Shown: positions 16,072 through 24,383, numbered from the stretch's first letter. The stretch is 64,000 nucleotides of DNA from Bacillus pseudomycoides (GCF_022811845.1 NZ_CP064266.1:310001-374000); one strand, 5' to 3'. Numbers and translations: made by a program. Notes: a model not told the origin generated them from the sequence alone.

Positions 16072-16584
16072 TTATTCCTCCCAGTTAATCAAGCCTTTTT
16101 TCTTCATATTTTTCATAATTCTTCGTTCAATCTTTCGATTAAAACGCGTTACTAATCCATCTGTTTGCGCTACTGGTACAACTAAAATCGTATGAAGGCC
16201 AACACGGTTTCCACCTAGTACATCTGTTAGCAATTGATCTCCAATTACTACTACCTCATCAGCCGTTAAATTCATTTCTTGTATTGCACGTTTAAAAGCA
16301 CGAACAAGCGGTTTACGCGCACTATGGATAAACGGAATGCCAAGTGGATCTGCAAAATCCTTTACACGTTGCTCATTGTTATTCGAAACAACCGTTACTT
16401 GAATGCCTTGTTCTTTCATTTTTAAAAACCATTGTTCAAGCTTAGGCGTTGCATTCGGACGATCCCATTCAATTAAAGTATTATCTAAATCAGTAATAAT
16501 CCCTTTAATTCCGCGTTTCTTTAAATCTTCTGGTTGAACATGATATACGTTTTTTACGTATTCATTTGGTAAAAACAGTTTCAA
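16072..16584 (-). CDS. yqeG: YqeG family HAD-IIIA phosphatase
   Basis: 170 residues with HAD motifs GIITDLDNTLIEW, VTVVSNNN and VVIGDQLLTDVLGG. Related to mitochondrial PGP phosphatase GEP4, so phosphatidylglycerophosphate is a possible substrate; unproven in Bacillus. TTG start at 16584 behind AGAGGTG. Only 3 bases separate it from yqeH. First gene of the run, divergent from sda. Confidence 0.92.
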   Translation of the reverse strand: MKLFLPNEYVKNVYHVQPEDLKKRGIKGIITDLDNTLIEWDRPNATPKLEQWFLKMKEQGIQVTVVSNNNEQRVKDFADPLGIPFIHSARKPLVRAFKRAIQEMNLTADEVVVIGDQLLTDVLGGNRVGLHTILVVPVAQTDGLVTRFNRKIERRIMKNMKKKGLINWEE

Positions 16585-16647
16585 TTTCTTTCACCTCTTT
16601 GAGGAGTATTCATAAAATTTTTCGACAGCATTTTTCGATAGCCTACT

Positions 16648-16746
16648 TGTGGATAACATTGTACACACTTTCCACGTTATTTTTTCAGTTAATTTTCAAT
16701 TTATCAACAATTAACACACATCTTATCCACGGCTATATGTGGATAA
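16648..16746. promoter_or_regulatory. DnaA-box cluster upstream of sda
   Basis: Two perfect boxes (TGTGGATAA at 16648-16656 and 16738-16746) and two with one mismatch (TTATCAACA at 16701-16709, TTATCCACG at 16723-16731). In B. subtilis DnaA binds such boxes upstream of sda and activates it, linking replication initiation to the sporulation checkpoint. The last box ends 8 bases before the -35 element. Confidence 0.85.
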
Positions 16747-16754
16747 ATAGCCGT

Positions 16755-16783
16755 TTGTGACTATCACATTTTTTTGATACAGT
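16755..16783 (+). promoter_or_regulatory. Sigma-A promoter of sda
   Basis: TTGTGA (16755-16760), 17-base spacer, TACAGT (16778-16783). Confidence 0.75.
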
Positions 16784-16827
16784 AGATGCAACAAAGAACC
16801 TATCCTTATTATCGGAGGTGACTCACC

Positions 16828-16983
16828 TTGAAAACAAAACATATGGAACAGTTATCTACTGAGTTACTCACTGAGTCTTATTATAAAGCAAAAGAACTAA
16901 AATTAAATCCTGACTTCATTTTACTTATAAAACAAGAAATCATTCGGCGATCATTAGAGGACAAGCTCGCCAAATCGTCTTGA
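16828..16983 (+). CDS. sda: Sda, inhibitor of sporulation histidine kinases
   Basis: 51 residues from TTG 16828 behind CGGAGGTGACTCACC. The core reads LSTELLTESYYKAKELKLNPDF and IIRRSL, matching the two-helix hairpin of B. subtilis Sda, with a short N-terminal extension. Sda binds KinA-type kinases and stops phosphorelay signalling when replication is initiating or damaged. Its position next to yqeG and its DnaA boxes match B. subtilis. Often missed in annotation because it is short and starts with TTG. Confidence 0.93.
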   Translation: MKTKHMEQLSTELLTESYYKAKELKLNPDFILLIKQEIIRRSLEDKLAKSS

Positions 16984-17010
16984 GTACATATAGACTACTG
17001 CTTCACCTGT

Positions 17011-17041
17011 AAAAAGAGCCATCCTCAAGATGGCTCTTTAA
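17011..17041. terminator. Terminator between sda and psd
   Basis: AAAGAGCCATC pairs with GATGGCTCTTT. The T-run is better leftward, so it may serve both convergent genes. Confidence 0.75.
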
Positions 17042-17146
17042 TAAAATGAAACTTCCCTCCATAGAAACATTTCATCTAGCACATAAGCTCATCTAACTTC
17101 TTAGTGCCCTCACAATTTTGTAATAAAACTTTACTGTCAGCTTTCA

Positions 17147-17929
17147 TTAGGATAAGCGAGTTGCAATTTTTTCACCCAGGCGAAGTTCTTGACCACTCAT
17201 TAAAGTTGAAACAACTTCAACCATTCCTTTTTCAAACAGTAAAACGACTGTGGAACCAAATGTAAAGTATGCCATCTCTTCACCTTTTTGAACAGTGTTT
17301 CTTTCATGAAGAAGTTCAATACTATTTACAAACATAGCTCCTACTTTTACAAGTGCCATATGTTGTCCTTCACTATCAACCTCTGTGATAGAACGATAAT
17401 TCTTTGACAACGGCTCTTTTCCATATTTCATCCCTGCTGCGTTTACTGGATATGATTTTCTTCCAAGTACAAATCGCTCTGTCACAGTACCTGAGAGAGG
17501 ACTATGAATACGATGATAATGACTTGGACTTAAATAAATAACCATATATGTACCACCTGCATAACGCTTTGCTCGCTCTTCATTACCTAGCATATCCACA
17601 ATCGAATAACGCTTGCCTTTAATATCAAATATTTTCGTTTCTTCAATAGGTCCATGATCAGCAAATACCCCATCAACAGGGCTAACAATACTTGATGCCG
17701 ATGCATCTACTTCTCGTTTTCCTTCTTTCAACTTACGTGTAAATAGTTCATGCAGCGTGCGATACTCCTTTAAATCCTTTTCCATCTCATCCTGATTCAG
17801 TTGAAACACTTTTGCATAGGACGAAATAATAATGGAACTTAAACGAGACTGTGCAAATTTACGTAATATATAAGAAGTAAAACGACCGTTTGTAAGTTCG
17901 ATCATGAGTCGATATAATGTACGTCGCAA
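17147..17929 (-). CDS. psd: Phosphatidylserine decarboxylase proenzyme
   Basis: 260 residues from TTG 17929 behind AGGAGG. The self-cleavage site FGST places the pyruvoyl-forming serine at about residue 226; SPVDGVFADHG and the YHRIHSP motif are typical. It makes phosphatidylethanolamine at the membrane. It stands alone, without pssA beside it as in B. subtilis. Confidence 0.96.
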   Translation of the reverse strand: MRRTLYRLMIELTNGRFTSYILRKFAQSRLSSIIISSYAKVFQLNQDEMEKDLKEYRTLHELFTRKLKEGKREVDASASSIVSPVDGVFADHGPIEETKIFDIKGKRYSIVDMLGNEERAKRYAGGTYMVIYLSPSHYHRIHSPLSGTVTERFVLGRKSYPVNAAGMKYGKEPLSKNYRSITEVDSEGQHMALVKVGAMFVNSIELLHERNTVQKGEEMAYFTFGSTVVLLFEKGMVEVVSTLMSGQELRLGEKIATRLS

Positions 17930-18193
17930 ACCGCGAAACCTCCTAATACGTCTTAATGTAACAATTAAGTTTAGTTTGTCCTTCTTTTCTTTCTATATCA
18001 TACAGCGAAACTCCTGAAAATGTTTTGATGTTCACTTATCATAAACACAGCCAAGTATAAAAAAAAAATAGATACGATTTCATTCTTAAATTCATTAGCA
18101 CCTTCTAATATTACAGATAGAACTCGTCATTTTCAACAGTGAACGTATATTTCTTCTTATAGTTTCTTGTTTTTATTCTATTTTCGTCAAACG
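17930..18193. other. Non-coding stretch between psd and sigK
   Basis: AT-rich, contains the psd ribosome site at its left end and the sigK terminator at its right. I saw no other gene or clear repeat. Confidence 0.5.
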
Positions 18194-18222
18194 AAAAAAC
18201 GGCTGCACTCGAACTGCAGCCG
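18194..18222 (-). terminator. sigK terminator
   Basis: CGGCTGCA pairs with TGCAGCCG; leftward reading gives TTTTTTCG after the stem. Confidence 0.9.
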
Positions 18223-18233
18223 CCCCGCGCACC

Positions 18234-18947
18234 TTATGCTTTTCCCTTCTTCTCCTTCTCTGCTCGAACAAATTCATGAAACATTTTCATCAGCGCTCGT
18301 TTCTCAATCCGTGACACGTAACTTCTTGAAATCCCTAACGCTTTCGCAATTTCTCGTTGTGTTTTTTCCTTATCAAGACCAAGTCCGAACCTTTTTACAA
18401 TGACTTCTTTCTCTCGTTCATCTAAAATATCGATATACTCCTTGATCTTTTCTAATTCCATGCTGAGCTGAATCATATCAATTACATCTTCTGATTCAGA
18501 TTTCAAAATATCGATAAGTGATATTTCATTCCCTTCCTTGTCCTGTCCAATTGGGTCATGAAGTGAAACATCTTTTTTTGTTTTCTTCAATACGCGCAAA
18601 TGCATTAAAATTTCATTTTCAATACAACGAGCCGCATATGTCGCCAGTTTCGTTCCTTTCCCCGCTGAATAACTCTCAATTGCTTTAATGAGCCCAATCG
18701 TTCCGATAGAAATTAAATCCTCCGCATCTTCACCTGTGTTTTCAAATTTCTTAACAATATGAGCCACAAGCCGTAAATTATGTTCAATTAAAAGATTTCT
18801 CGCGTGAGCATCACCTTGCTCCATCAGCTCTAAGTACTTTTTTTCATCATCTGATGATAATGGCTGTGGAAACGCATTGTTTTTAACATAAGAAACAAAT
18901 ACAAACACTTCGCGAATCATATATCCAATTGCGGCGAATAGACTCAA
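18234..18947 (-). CDS. sigK: RNA polymerase sporulation sigma factor K (pro-form), uninterrupted
   Basis: 237 residues from TTG 18947 behind GGAGGTGAAGGG; upstream in-frame codons are not conserved coding. The hydrophobic pro-sequence (MSLFAAIGYMIREVFVFVS) precedes YVKNNAFPQPL, so SpoIVFB cleavage is expected between S19 and Y20. Regions 2 (DAEDLISIGTIGLIKAIESYSAGKGTKLATYAARCIENEI) and 4 (QREIAKALGISRSYVSRIEKRAL) are intact. SigK drives late mother-cell genes. In B. subtilis the gene is split by the skin element; here it is one piece. Confidence 0.97.
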   Translation of the reverse strand: MSLFAAIGYMIREVFVFVSYVKNNAFPQPLSSDDEKKYLELMEQGDAHARNLLIEHNLRLVAHIVKKFENTGEDAEDLISIGTIGLIKAIESYSAGKGTKLATYAARCIENEILMHLRVLKKTKKDVSLHDPIGQDKEGNEISLIDILKSESEDVIDMIQLSMELEKIKEYIDILDEREKEVIVKRFGLGLDKEKTQREIAKALGISRSYVSRIEKRALMKMFHEFVRAEKEKKGKA

Positions 18948-19145
18948 ACCCTTCACCTCCGCCAAAATAGTGGTCTTTACTATATGTATGTGGGCGGGTG
19001 GTTGTTTGTGTCTGTACCTACCCAAGAATAGCAATGCATAAAAAAATTCTTGTAGCATAGCCACAAAAATTTGTGAGAACTTTTCCTATTTACTCCAAGT
19101 CACCTCTCCAGCATGCACATCAATATAGCGAATTTCTTGTCTCAT

Positions 19146-19174
19146 AAAAAAACAGCTAGATTTCTCTAGCAGTT
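19146..19174 (-). terminator. rpmG terminator
   Basis: GCTAGA pairs with TCTAGC, extended past a mismatch by AAC/GTT; leftward T-run follows. Confidence 0.75.
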
Positions 19175-19324
19175 TTACTTTGTTTCACGATGTAATGTTA
19201 CTCGCTTTAAACGCGGGCAGTATTTTTTCAGTTCAATACGTTCCGGATTATTTCGCTTATTTTTCTTCGTAATATAATTACGATCACCACATTCTGTACA
19301 AGCTAATGTAATATTTACACGCAT
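19175..19324 (-). CDS. rpmG: Large ribosomal subunit protein L33, variant lacking one zinc cysteine
   Basis: 49 residues, MRVNITLACTECGDRNY...YCPRLKRVTLHRETK. Zinc-binding L33 has CxxC twice; here the first pair (C9, C12) is kept but the second reads CPRL, so one ligand is gone and tetrahedral zinc binding should fail. A near-perfect Zur box overlaps its promoter. In B. subtilis a Zur-repressed zinc-free L33 paralogue replaces the zinc form under zinc limitation; this gene is probably the counterpart. GGAGGC lies upstream of the ATG at 19324. Confidence 0.9.
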   Translation of the reverse strand: MRVNITLACTECGDRNYITKKNKRNNPERIELKKYCPRLKRVTLHRETK

Positions 19325-19356
19325 ATATAAGCCTCCTTTTCTCAAAAGATCAAAAT

Positions 19357-19377
19357 AAAACGTAATGATTACGATTT
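19357..19377. promoter_or_regulatory. Zur box at rpmG
   Basis: Positions 19357-19377 match the 21-base Bacillus Zur consensus (CGTAATNATTACG core) at 20 of 21 bases. It lies 33 bases before the rpmG start and just downstream of the -10 element. Confidence 0.85.
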
Positions 19378-19380
19378 ATA

Positions 19381-19409
19381 TAATAAATCCGATTATTTAT
19401 TTTGTCAAT
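19381..19409 (-). promoter_or_regulatory. Sigma-A promoter of rpmG
   Basis: On the minus strand TTGACA (19409-19404), 17-base spacer, TATTAT (19386-19381); a near-consensus promoter blocked by the Zur box immediately downstream. Confidence 0.85.
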
Positions 19410-19588
19410 TCCGCTATTTTACACTATATCAAAATGATTTTTTGAAATCATTCTAAAAAGACAAAAACAGAAACAATTAGTTCATACGAAATTCACATCA
19501 ATCTATTACTATTAAAACTGTACATAATCAATTTACTAACAATCCAATTTATTGATATATGAAATTTAATTAGAAAGGAGATAAAGAA

Positions 19589-19660
19589 ATGAAACCCAAG
19601 TACCGTTTTATGATCTCATCATTTGCAGCGTGTGCTTATATGATTTGGTATTTAGTATAA
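19589..19660 (+). CDS. 23-residue putative membrane peptide
   Basis: ATG 19589 has AGAAAGGAGATAAAGAA upstream, one of the best ribosome sites in the window. The peptide is a basic start (MKPKYRF) followed by a hydrophobic helix (MISSFAACAYMIWYLV) long enough to cross or lie in a membrane. It ends 42 bases before the alarmone synthetase gene and could be cotranscribed. I do not recognise it. It could be a real small protein or a translated leader. Confidence 0.5.
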   Translation: MKPKYRFMISSFAACAYMIWYLV

Positions 19661-19702
19661 ATAAGCAACCTTATTTGCAAATATGAAAAGGTGTGTATAT
19701 AA

Positions 19703-20353
19703 ATGAAATATAATCAATCAACCGTTAACTATTGGAAGGCATTTGTATTACCCTATACATTCGCTTTAGAAGAGTTGAAAACAAAATTCGAAATTATGAA
19801 CCGGGAAGCTCAATTTCTAGAGGACTATAACCCGTTTGAACATATAAAAACACGATTAAAACAACCTGATAGCATCGTTAAAAAACTTGAGCGCAAAAAT
19901 TTAGCACCAACAATTGAAAACGCGCAAACACATTTGCAAGATATTATCGGCATCCGGATTAGCTGTTGCTTTGTGGAAGATATTTATCACTTAAAACAAG
20001 TCATTGAAAATCGTGAAGATATGGAAATTGTAGAGGTAAAAGACTACATCGCTAACCCAAAACAAAACGGTTATAAAAGTTTGCATATGATTATTAAATA
20101 TCCATTAGCATTAAATTCTGGTACAAAAGAAGTATTTGCAGAAATTCAATTACGAACACTCGCGATGGACTTTTGGGCAAGTTTAGAACATAAACTCTAT
20201 TATAAATATGAAGGAAATATTCCCGATTATTTGAAAGATGAACTCCATGATGCGGCCATGAAAGCTGAAGAGCTTGATAATAAAATGGCAACCATTCGTC
20301 AAGATATCGATGAAATTGAAGCATGTTCCAATCAAATTTTACTACCATTATGA
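19703..20353 (+). CDS. Small alarmone synthetase, (p)ppGpp synthase (RelP/RelQ type)
   Basis: 216 residues with a RelA/SpoT synthetase domain only, no HD hydrolase domain. DIIGIRI, KDYIANPKQNGYKSLHMII and FAEIQLRTLAMDFWASLEHKLYYK are the GTP- and ATP-site motifs. It transfers pyrophosphate from ATP to GDP/GTP. Length and sequence recall B. subtilis YwaC (RelP) more than YjbM (RelQ), but I cannot decide between them by eye. It stands apart from cell-wall stress operons; convergent with the lipoprotein gene. Confidence 0.9.
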   Translation: MKYNQSTVNYWKAFVLPYTFALEELKTKFEIMNREAQFLEDYNPFEHIKTRLKQPDSIVKKLERKNLAPTIENAQTHLQDIIGIRISCCFVEDIYHLKQVIENREDMEIVEVKDYIANPKQNGYKSLHMIIKYPLALNSGTKEVFAEIQLRTLAMDFWASLEHKLYYKYEGNIPDYLKDELHDAAMKAEELDNKMATIRQDIDEIEACSNQILLPL

Positions 20354-20383
20354 AAAAGGTTCTCCTCATGCGAGAACCTTTCT

Positions 20384-20863
20384 TTATTTCTTTTCTATCG
20401 TTCGGACTTCTTCAATTTTCCAATGCTCATCTTCTTTCCCAAGTGCATATTGCACCTTTTTCTGAAGAATACTTCCGCTACCTATCTCTTTTTCTTCTGT
20501 TTCCACAATAACAAAATCACTTTTTAAATCTTTGATTTGAACATGATTCAGCTCAATTTTCTTACTTTCTTTTTGAAACGCAGCTTCTTTTTGTATTCGT
20601 AAATCTTCAGCACCGACAATTTTGTCGGAAAACAAAGCCATATGTTGATCAAAGTTTTTTTCATTTGTTGTTTGAACAAACGCCTCAATCACATTTCGAA
20701 CTTCTTTTTCATCTTCCGGTGTTACTTGTATCTTTTCTTTCTGTGTCACCGTGACTTCTTTTTTCTCTACTTCCTTTTTCTCTGTTTCTTGCTGAGATTG
20801 ACATCCTATTAATAACAATCCAATTGTAATAAAAACCCCAATCCTCTTCATGAGATTTCCCAT
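20384..20863 (-). CDS. Lipoprotein with NTF2/SnoaL-like domain
   Basis: 159 residues from ATG 20863 behind GGGGAGGAACATAGG. A signal peptide with lipobox LLIGC is followed by a lysine/glutamate-rich linker (EKKEVEKKEVTVTQ) and a domain of about 110 residues (EDEKEVRNVIEAFVQTTNEKNFDQHMALFSDKIVG) typical of the NTF2-like fold. Function unknown; surface-attached. It is just downstream of the phoA terminator and may depend on read-through from it. Confidence 0.8.
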   Translation of the reverse strand: MGNLMKRIGVFITIGLLLIGCQSQQETEKKEVEKKEVTVTQKEKIQVTPEDEKEVRNVIEAFVQTTNEKNFDQHMALFSDKIVGAEDLRIQKEAAFQKESKKIELNHVQIKDLKSDFVIVETEEKEIGSGSILQKKVQYALGKEDEHWKIEEVRTIEKK

Positions 20864-20883
20864 CCTATGTTCCTCCCCTAAAA

Positions 20884-20910
20884 GAAAAAAACGAGGCGAA
20901 ATGCCTCGCT
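20884..20910 (-). terminator. Terminator between phoA and the lipoprotein gene
   Basis: GCGAGGCATTTCGCCTCGT followed leftward by seven Ts. The ribosome site of the lipoprotein gene begins a few bases after the T-run, leaving no room for a promoter between them. Confidence 0.88.
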
Positions 20911-20921
20911 TTCCTTCACAA

Positions 20922-22307
20922 TTAGCGTCTACCTTTATTAGGGTCACCGCCACCAACAATATCGAAGACACGCTTTGCTAAGTTTGTATTTTCTTGAACG
21001 CCAGAGAATAGATATTTACCTGGTCCAAATGCATATACGTTCACATCTTCACCAGTATGCCCCCCTGTTGTCCAGCCTGTAAATGAACGTTTATTAAAGA
21101 TTTCTTCAATCACATTATCAATTTTCGTTACATCTTTTGATGGTGCAATATCATTTACAGATTTAATTTCTTCTGGTGTTAATTGTAAATCAACATACTT
21201 CTTCAACGTTTCTTCTACATTTGCACCTTTTGCAATTTCATTTGCCATAAAGTCTGGTGTACGTTTTGCTGCTTTAATTGCATTTGCATTAAAGTTATAT
21301 TCACCATTTACACCTAGAGAGAACCCACCAGTAGAATGGTCAGCTGTTGCAATAACTAATGTATTCTTATCTTTTTTCGCGAATTCAATCGCTGCTTTAA
21401 ATGCTTTCTCGAAGTCTTCCATTTCACTCATAGCACCAACAACGTCATTATCATGTCCAGCCCAGTCAATTTGACTGCCTTCTACCATTAAGAAGAAACC
21501 TTTGTCGTTTTTATTTAAGCGATTGATTGCTGCATTTGTCATTTCTTCTAATGAAGGGGTCTTTTCATTACGATCAATCATTTTATCTAAACCACCTGGT
21601 GCAAACAAACCAAGAATTTGATCATTTTTATCATTTAATAATTGCTCACGATCTGTTACATAACTATAACCAGATTTCTTAAATTCTTCTGTAAGATTAC
21701 GGTCTTTTCTTACAAAGTTACTTACACCACCGCCGAGAAGAACATCCACTTTATGTTTTCCATTAATTTTCTCATCAAAATAATCATTTGCAATTGCATC
21801 CATATTTTTACGGCTAATGTCATGCGCTCCAAAAGCAGCTGGCGTTGCATGTGTAATTTCAGAAGTTGCAACTAAACCCGTTGATTTCCCTTGTTCTTTT
21901 GCTTGTTCAAGTACTGTTTTCACTTCTGCCTTATTATTATCAACCGCAATAGCTGCATTATATGTTTTTATGCCTGCTGACATTGCTGTTGCTGCTGATG
22001 CAGAATCGGTAATATTTTGATGTTCATCTTCTGGATATGTTTTTTGTGTTCCTATAAGATGTTTATCAAATTCTGTTGACTCCATTTCAAATGTTTTTGG
22101 ATTATCTTTCATATAACGATGAGCTGTCATATACGAAGGTCCCATGCCATCTCCAATTAATACAATTACATTCTTAATTTTTGGATCACTTGCTTTTCCG
22201 TCCGCTTTAATTACATCTGAACGCGTTACGCCCCACGTTACTACTGACGTAAGTGCTAACGATGTCACGACCGCAAATGGCCATGCTTTCTTCATAAACT
22301 TTTTCAC
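20922..22307 (-). CDS. Alkaline phosphatase, secreted
   Basis: 461 residues with a long basic signal peptide (MKKFMKKAWPFAVVTSLALTSVV). Metal site residue D53 in IGDGMG and the phosphorylated serine S102 in TDSASAATAM are present, as are ATADHSTGGF and WTTGGHTGEDV. It releases phosphate from monoesters outside the cell. Three tandem Pho boxes upstream indicate PhoPR control. It belongs to the PhoA/PhoB group of Bacillus phosphatases; which paralogue is unclear. Confidence 0.95.
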   Translation of the reverse strand: MKKFMKKAWPFAVVTSLALTSVVTWGVTRSDVIKADGKASDPKIKNVIVLIGDGMGPSYMTAHRYMKDNPKTFEMESTEFDKHLIGTQKTYPEDEHQNITDSASAATAMSAGIKTYNAAIAVDNNKAEVKTVLEQAKEQGKSTGLVATSEITHATPAAFGAHDISRKNMDAIANDYFDEKINGKHKVDVLLGGGVSNFVRKDRNLTEEFKKSGYSYVTDREQLLNDKNDQILGLFAPGGLDKMIDRNEKTPSLEEMTNAAINRLNKNDKGFFLMVEGSQIDWAGHDNDVVGAMSEMEDFEKAFKAAIEFAKKDKNTLVIATADHSTGGFSLGVNGEYNFNANAIKAAKRTPDFMANEIAKGANVEETLKKYVDLQLTPEEIKSVNDIAPSKDVTKIDNVIEEIFNKRSFTGWTTGGHTGEDVNVYAFGPGKYLFSGVQENTNLAKRVFDIVGGGDPNKGRR

Positions 22308-22391
22308 TTTTTTGTCCCCCTAATAGGTTATTAGTTATTAAGTTCCCAATACCCAATTTAAAGGAAAACTATTAAGGAAAAGTTAGTTATG

Positions 22392-22418
22392 TGTAAATAT
22401 TTTGTTAAGTAATGTAAA
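22392..22418 (-). promoter_or_regulatory. Tandem PhoP boxes upstream of alkaline phosphatase
   Basis: On the minus strand TTTACA (22418-22413), TTAACA (22408-22403) and TTTACA (22397-22392) repeat every 10-11 bases, matching the direct repeat PhoP binds, about 85 bases before the start codon. Confidence 0.8.
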
Positions 22419-22605
22419 TCTTCGTTATATTTTGTATATCTTTGTCTTATGTTATTCAGCTTGATCGTCTTTACAAAACAGAAAGAAGCACGTGTGGATT
22501 TTTCAAAACTTAAAATTATTACTTTACATTCTCTCTATTTATAACTGAATATTTATTTTTTCATGATAAAATATTTCTACTAGATTAGAAATGTGGTGAT
22601 TCAAT

Positions 22606-23445
22606 GTGCAAATGCAAAAACTAAATAACTCTAGTATTTCACAGCTCATTTTTCTTTGTGAGACCGTTGGATGGTTACAACCCCAACTATTCATGCAAAA
22701 ACAATTTGAAATGTACCTATCAATCGGAAGCATATTTGGCTATACACATAACGAAAAACTTATTGCTACTGGCGGGGTATTCCCTTCCGAATCTGGATTT
22801 TCTTCTATCGGTATGCTAATCGTTCATCCCGATTTTCAAAAACAAGGAATCGGCCGCACCTTACTCAATCTTTGTATACAACAAGCATCGTCTTCTCTTC
22901 CTATTATGCTCATTGCAACAGACGTCGGCGTTCCCTTGTACAGAACCTATGGCTTTACTACAATCACAACGATTCATCGCTTTGAAAAACTTATTACAAA
23001 TCCATCTATGAATTCCTCTCATTTTAAAAAAATGGGACAACATGACCTTCAATCTCTTATTAGTCTTGATCAAACCGTAACAGGGGCACATCGTCCAAAA
23101 CTATATTCAATATTAATAGATAGAGCAACACTCTCAATCAAAATTGAAAGAAACCATAGAATCGAAGCTTTTGCATTATGTATACAAAAAGGAAATATAC
23201 TCTGTATTACTCCTCTTATAGCCAAAAATGATGAAGATGCAATCCGATTATTACAATCTATTTGCATGAGCTGGAATGGAACAGTACGTATGGATGTACC
23301 ACACTCACAATTTACATTTCGAGCACACTTGGAATCGAAGGGATTTCAAGAAACACTTCTTTCACCACTTATGATAAAAAACGGAATCCATCTACCTGGA
23401 AATCGTGACCATTTATTTGCTATGATGGATGCAGCGTTATGTTAG
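22606..23445 (+). CDS. GNAT-family N-acetyltransferase, two-domain
   Basis: 279 residues from GTG 22606. The N-terminal GNAT domain has the acetyl-CoA loop motif MLIVHPDFQKQGIGRTLLNLC (about residues 66-86) and a normal beta-bulge region. The C-terminal half (from about 140) looks like a second, degenerate GNAT domain. Substrate unknown. It is followed within 15 bases by the lipoprotein hydrolase gene, so they are probably cotranscribed. Confidence 0.85.
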   Translation: MQMQKLNNSSISQLIFLCETVGWLQPQLFMQKQFEMYLSIGSIFGYTHNEKLIATGGVFPSESGFSSIGMLIVHPDFQKQGIGRTLLNLCIQQASSSLPIMLIATDVGVPLYRTYGFTTITTIHRFEKLITNPSMNSSHFKKMGQHDLQSLISLDQTVTGAHRPKLYSILIDRATLSIKIERNHRIEAFALCIQKGNILCITPLIAKNDEDAIRLLQSICMSWNGTVRMDVPHSQFTFRAHLESKGFQETLLSPLMIKNGIHLPGNRDHLFAMMDAALC

Positions 23446-23460
23446 AAAGGGGTCAAATGC

Positions 23461-24342
23461 TTGAAACAAATAAAATCTTATATGGTAAGCTGTCTTACTC
23501 TTACACTATTAGTGGGTTGTAATGCGGCAGAAAAACCAGTAGAAACAGTAAAACAAGTAAAAAATACAATTGAAACAAAGTTAACAACAGATGAAAAGAT
23601 GGTTGAGATAGACGGACAAACTATTTATTTCAAACAAATCGGTGATAAAAAGCCACCATTACTTATGCTTCATGGATTTGGCGGATCATCCAACGGCTTT
23701 CGTGATATTTATTCAGACTTAGCAAAAGACCATACAATCATTTCTATTGATATTTTAGGCTTCGGTCATTCATCCAAGCCAATGGATTTTCCATACTCTT
23801 TCCCTAATCATGCCAACCTTTATTATAAGTTAATGAAAAAACTAGGATATGATACTTTTGCAGTACTAGGTCACTCTATGGGCGGGGAAATCTCCCTTAA
23901 TTTAACATACTTATATCCAAGTGCAGTTACCCATCTCATTTTAACGGATGCTACAGGAGCTATATCATTAACAAATAGAAATGCTTCACCTAAGCCACAG
24001 TTATCCACTGATTTGAATACTGTATCTTCTATTACGGATTATGATGAAAGCAAAGTAAAATTTAAACGCGATGATACAGAACATTATAACCAAATGAAAA
24101 TGTGGCCTAGACGACTTAAGATTAATGCTAGTGAAATCAAACTTCCGACTTTAATTATTTGGGGCAGAAATGATAATAGTGTATCATGGAAAGAAGGCGA
24201 ATCTTATCATGAGTTTTTAAAAAACAGCACCTTCCACATTATTGAAAAAGGTTATCATGCCCCATTCCGCCAAGAACCGAAAGAATTTATAGGCTATGTA
24301 AAAGAATTCTTTGAAAAGAATCCCATCGAAACAACAAAGTAA
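23461..24342 (+). CDS. Alpha/beta hydrolase lipoprotein
   Basis: 293 residues from TTG 23461 behind GAAAGGGGTC. Lipobox LLVGC near residue 20 predicts anchoring to the outer face of the membrane. The hydrolase fold shows the HGFGGSS oxyanion region, nucleophile GHSMGG, the acid in WGRNDNSVSW and the histidine in KGYHAPF. Substrate unknown; a carboxylesterase or lipase-like role is likely from the family. Ends before a strong terminator. Confidence 0.9.
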   Translation: MKQIKSYMVSCLTLTLLVGCNAAEKPVETVKQVKNTIETKLTTDEKMVEIDGQTIYFKQIGDKKPPLLMLHGFGGSSNGFRDIYSDLAKDHTIISIDILGFGHSSKPMDFPYSFPNHANLYYKLMKKLGYDTFAVLGHSMGGEISLNLTYLYPSAVTHLILTDATGAISLTNRNASPKPQLSTDLNTVSSITDYDESKVKFKRDDTEHYNQMKMWPRRLKINASEIKLPTLIIWGRNDNSVSWKEGESYHEFLKNSTFHIIEKGYHAPFRQEPKEFIGYVKEFFEKNPIETTK

Positions 24343-24345
24343 TAA

Positions 24346-24377
24346 AAACGGGTATCTCATCTTTAAGATACCCGTTT
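24346..24377 (+). terminator. Terminator after the hydrolase gene
   Basis: AAACGGGTATCT pairs with AGATACCCGTTT; usable from both sides between convergent genes. Confidence 0.85.
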
Positions 24378-24383
24378 CATATG

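Noticed and set aside
18234..18947. Possible skin-type interruption of sigK
   Set aside because: The gene reads continuously through regions 2 to 4; no recombinase gene or excision site is near.
18948..19064. 39-residue N-terminal extension of sigK in frame
   Set aside because: It precedes the known pro-sequence, has no ribosome site, and the TTG at 18947 has GGAGGTG at correct distance.
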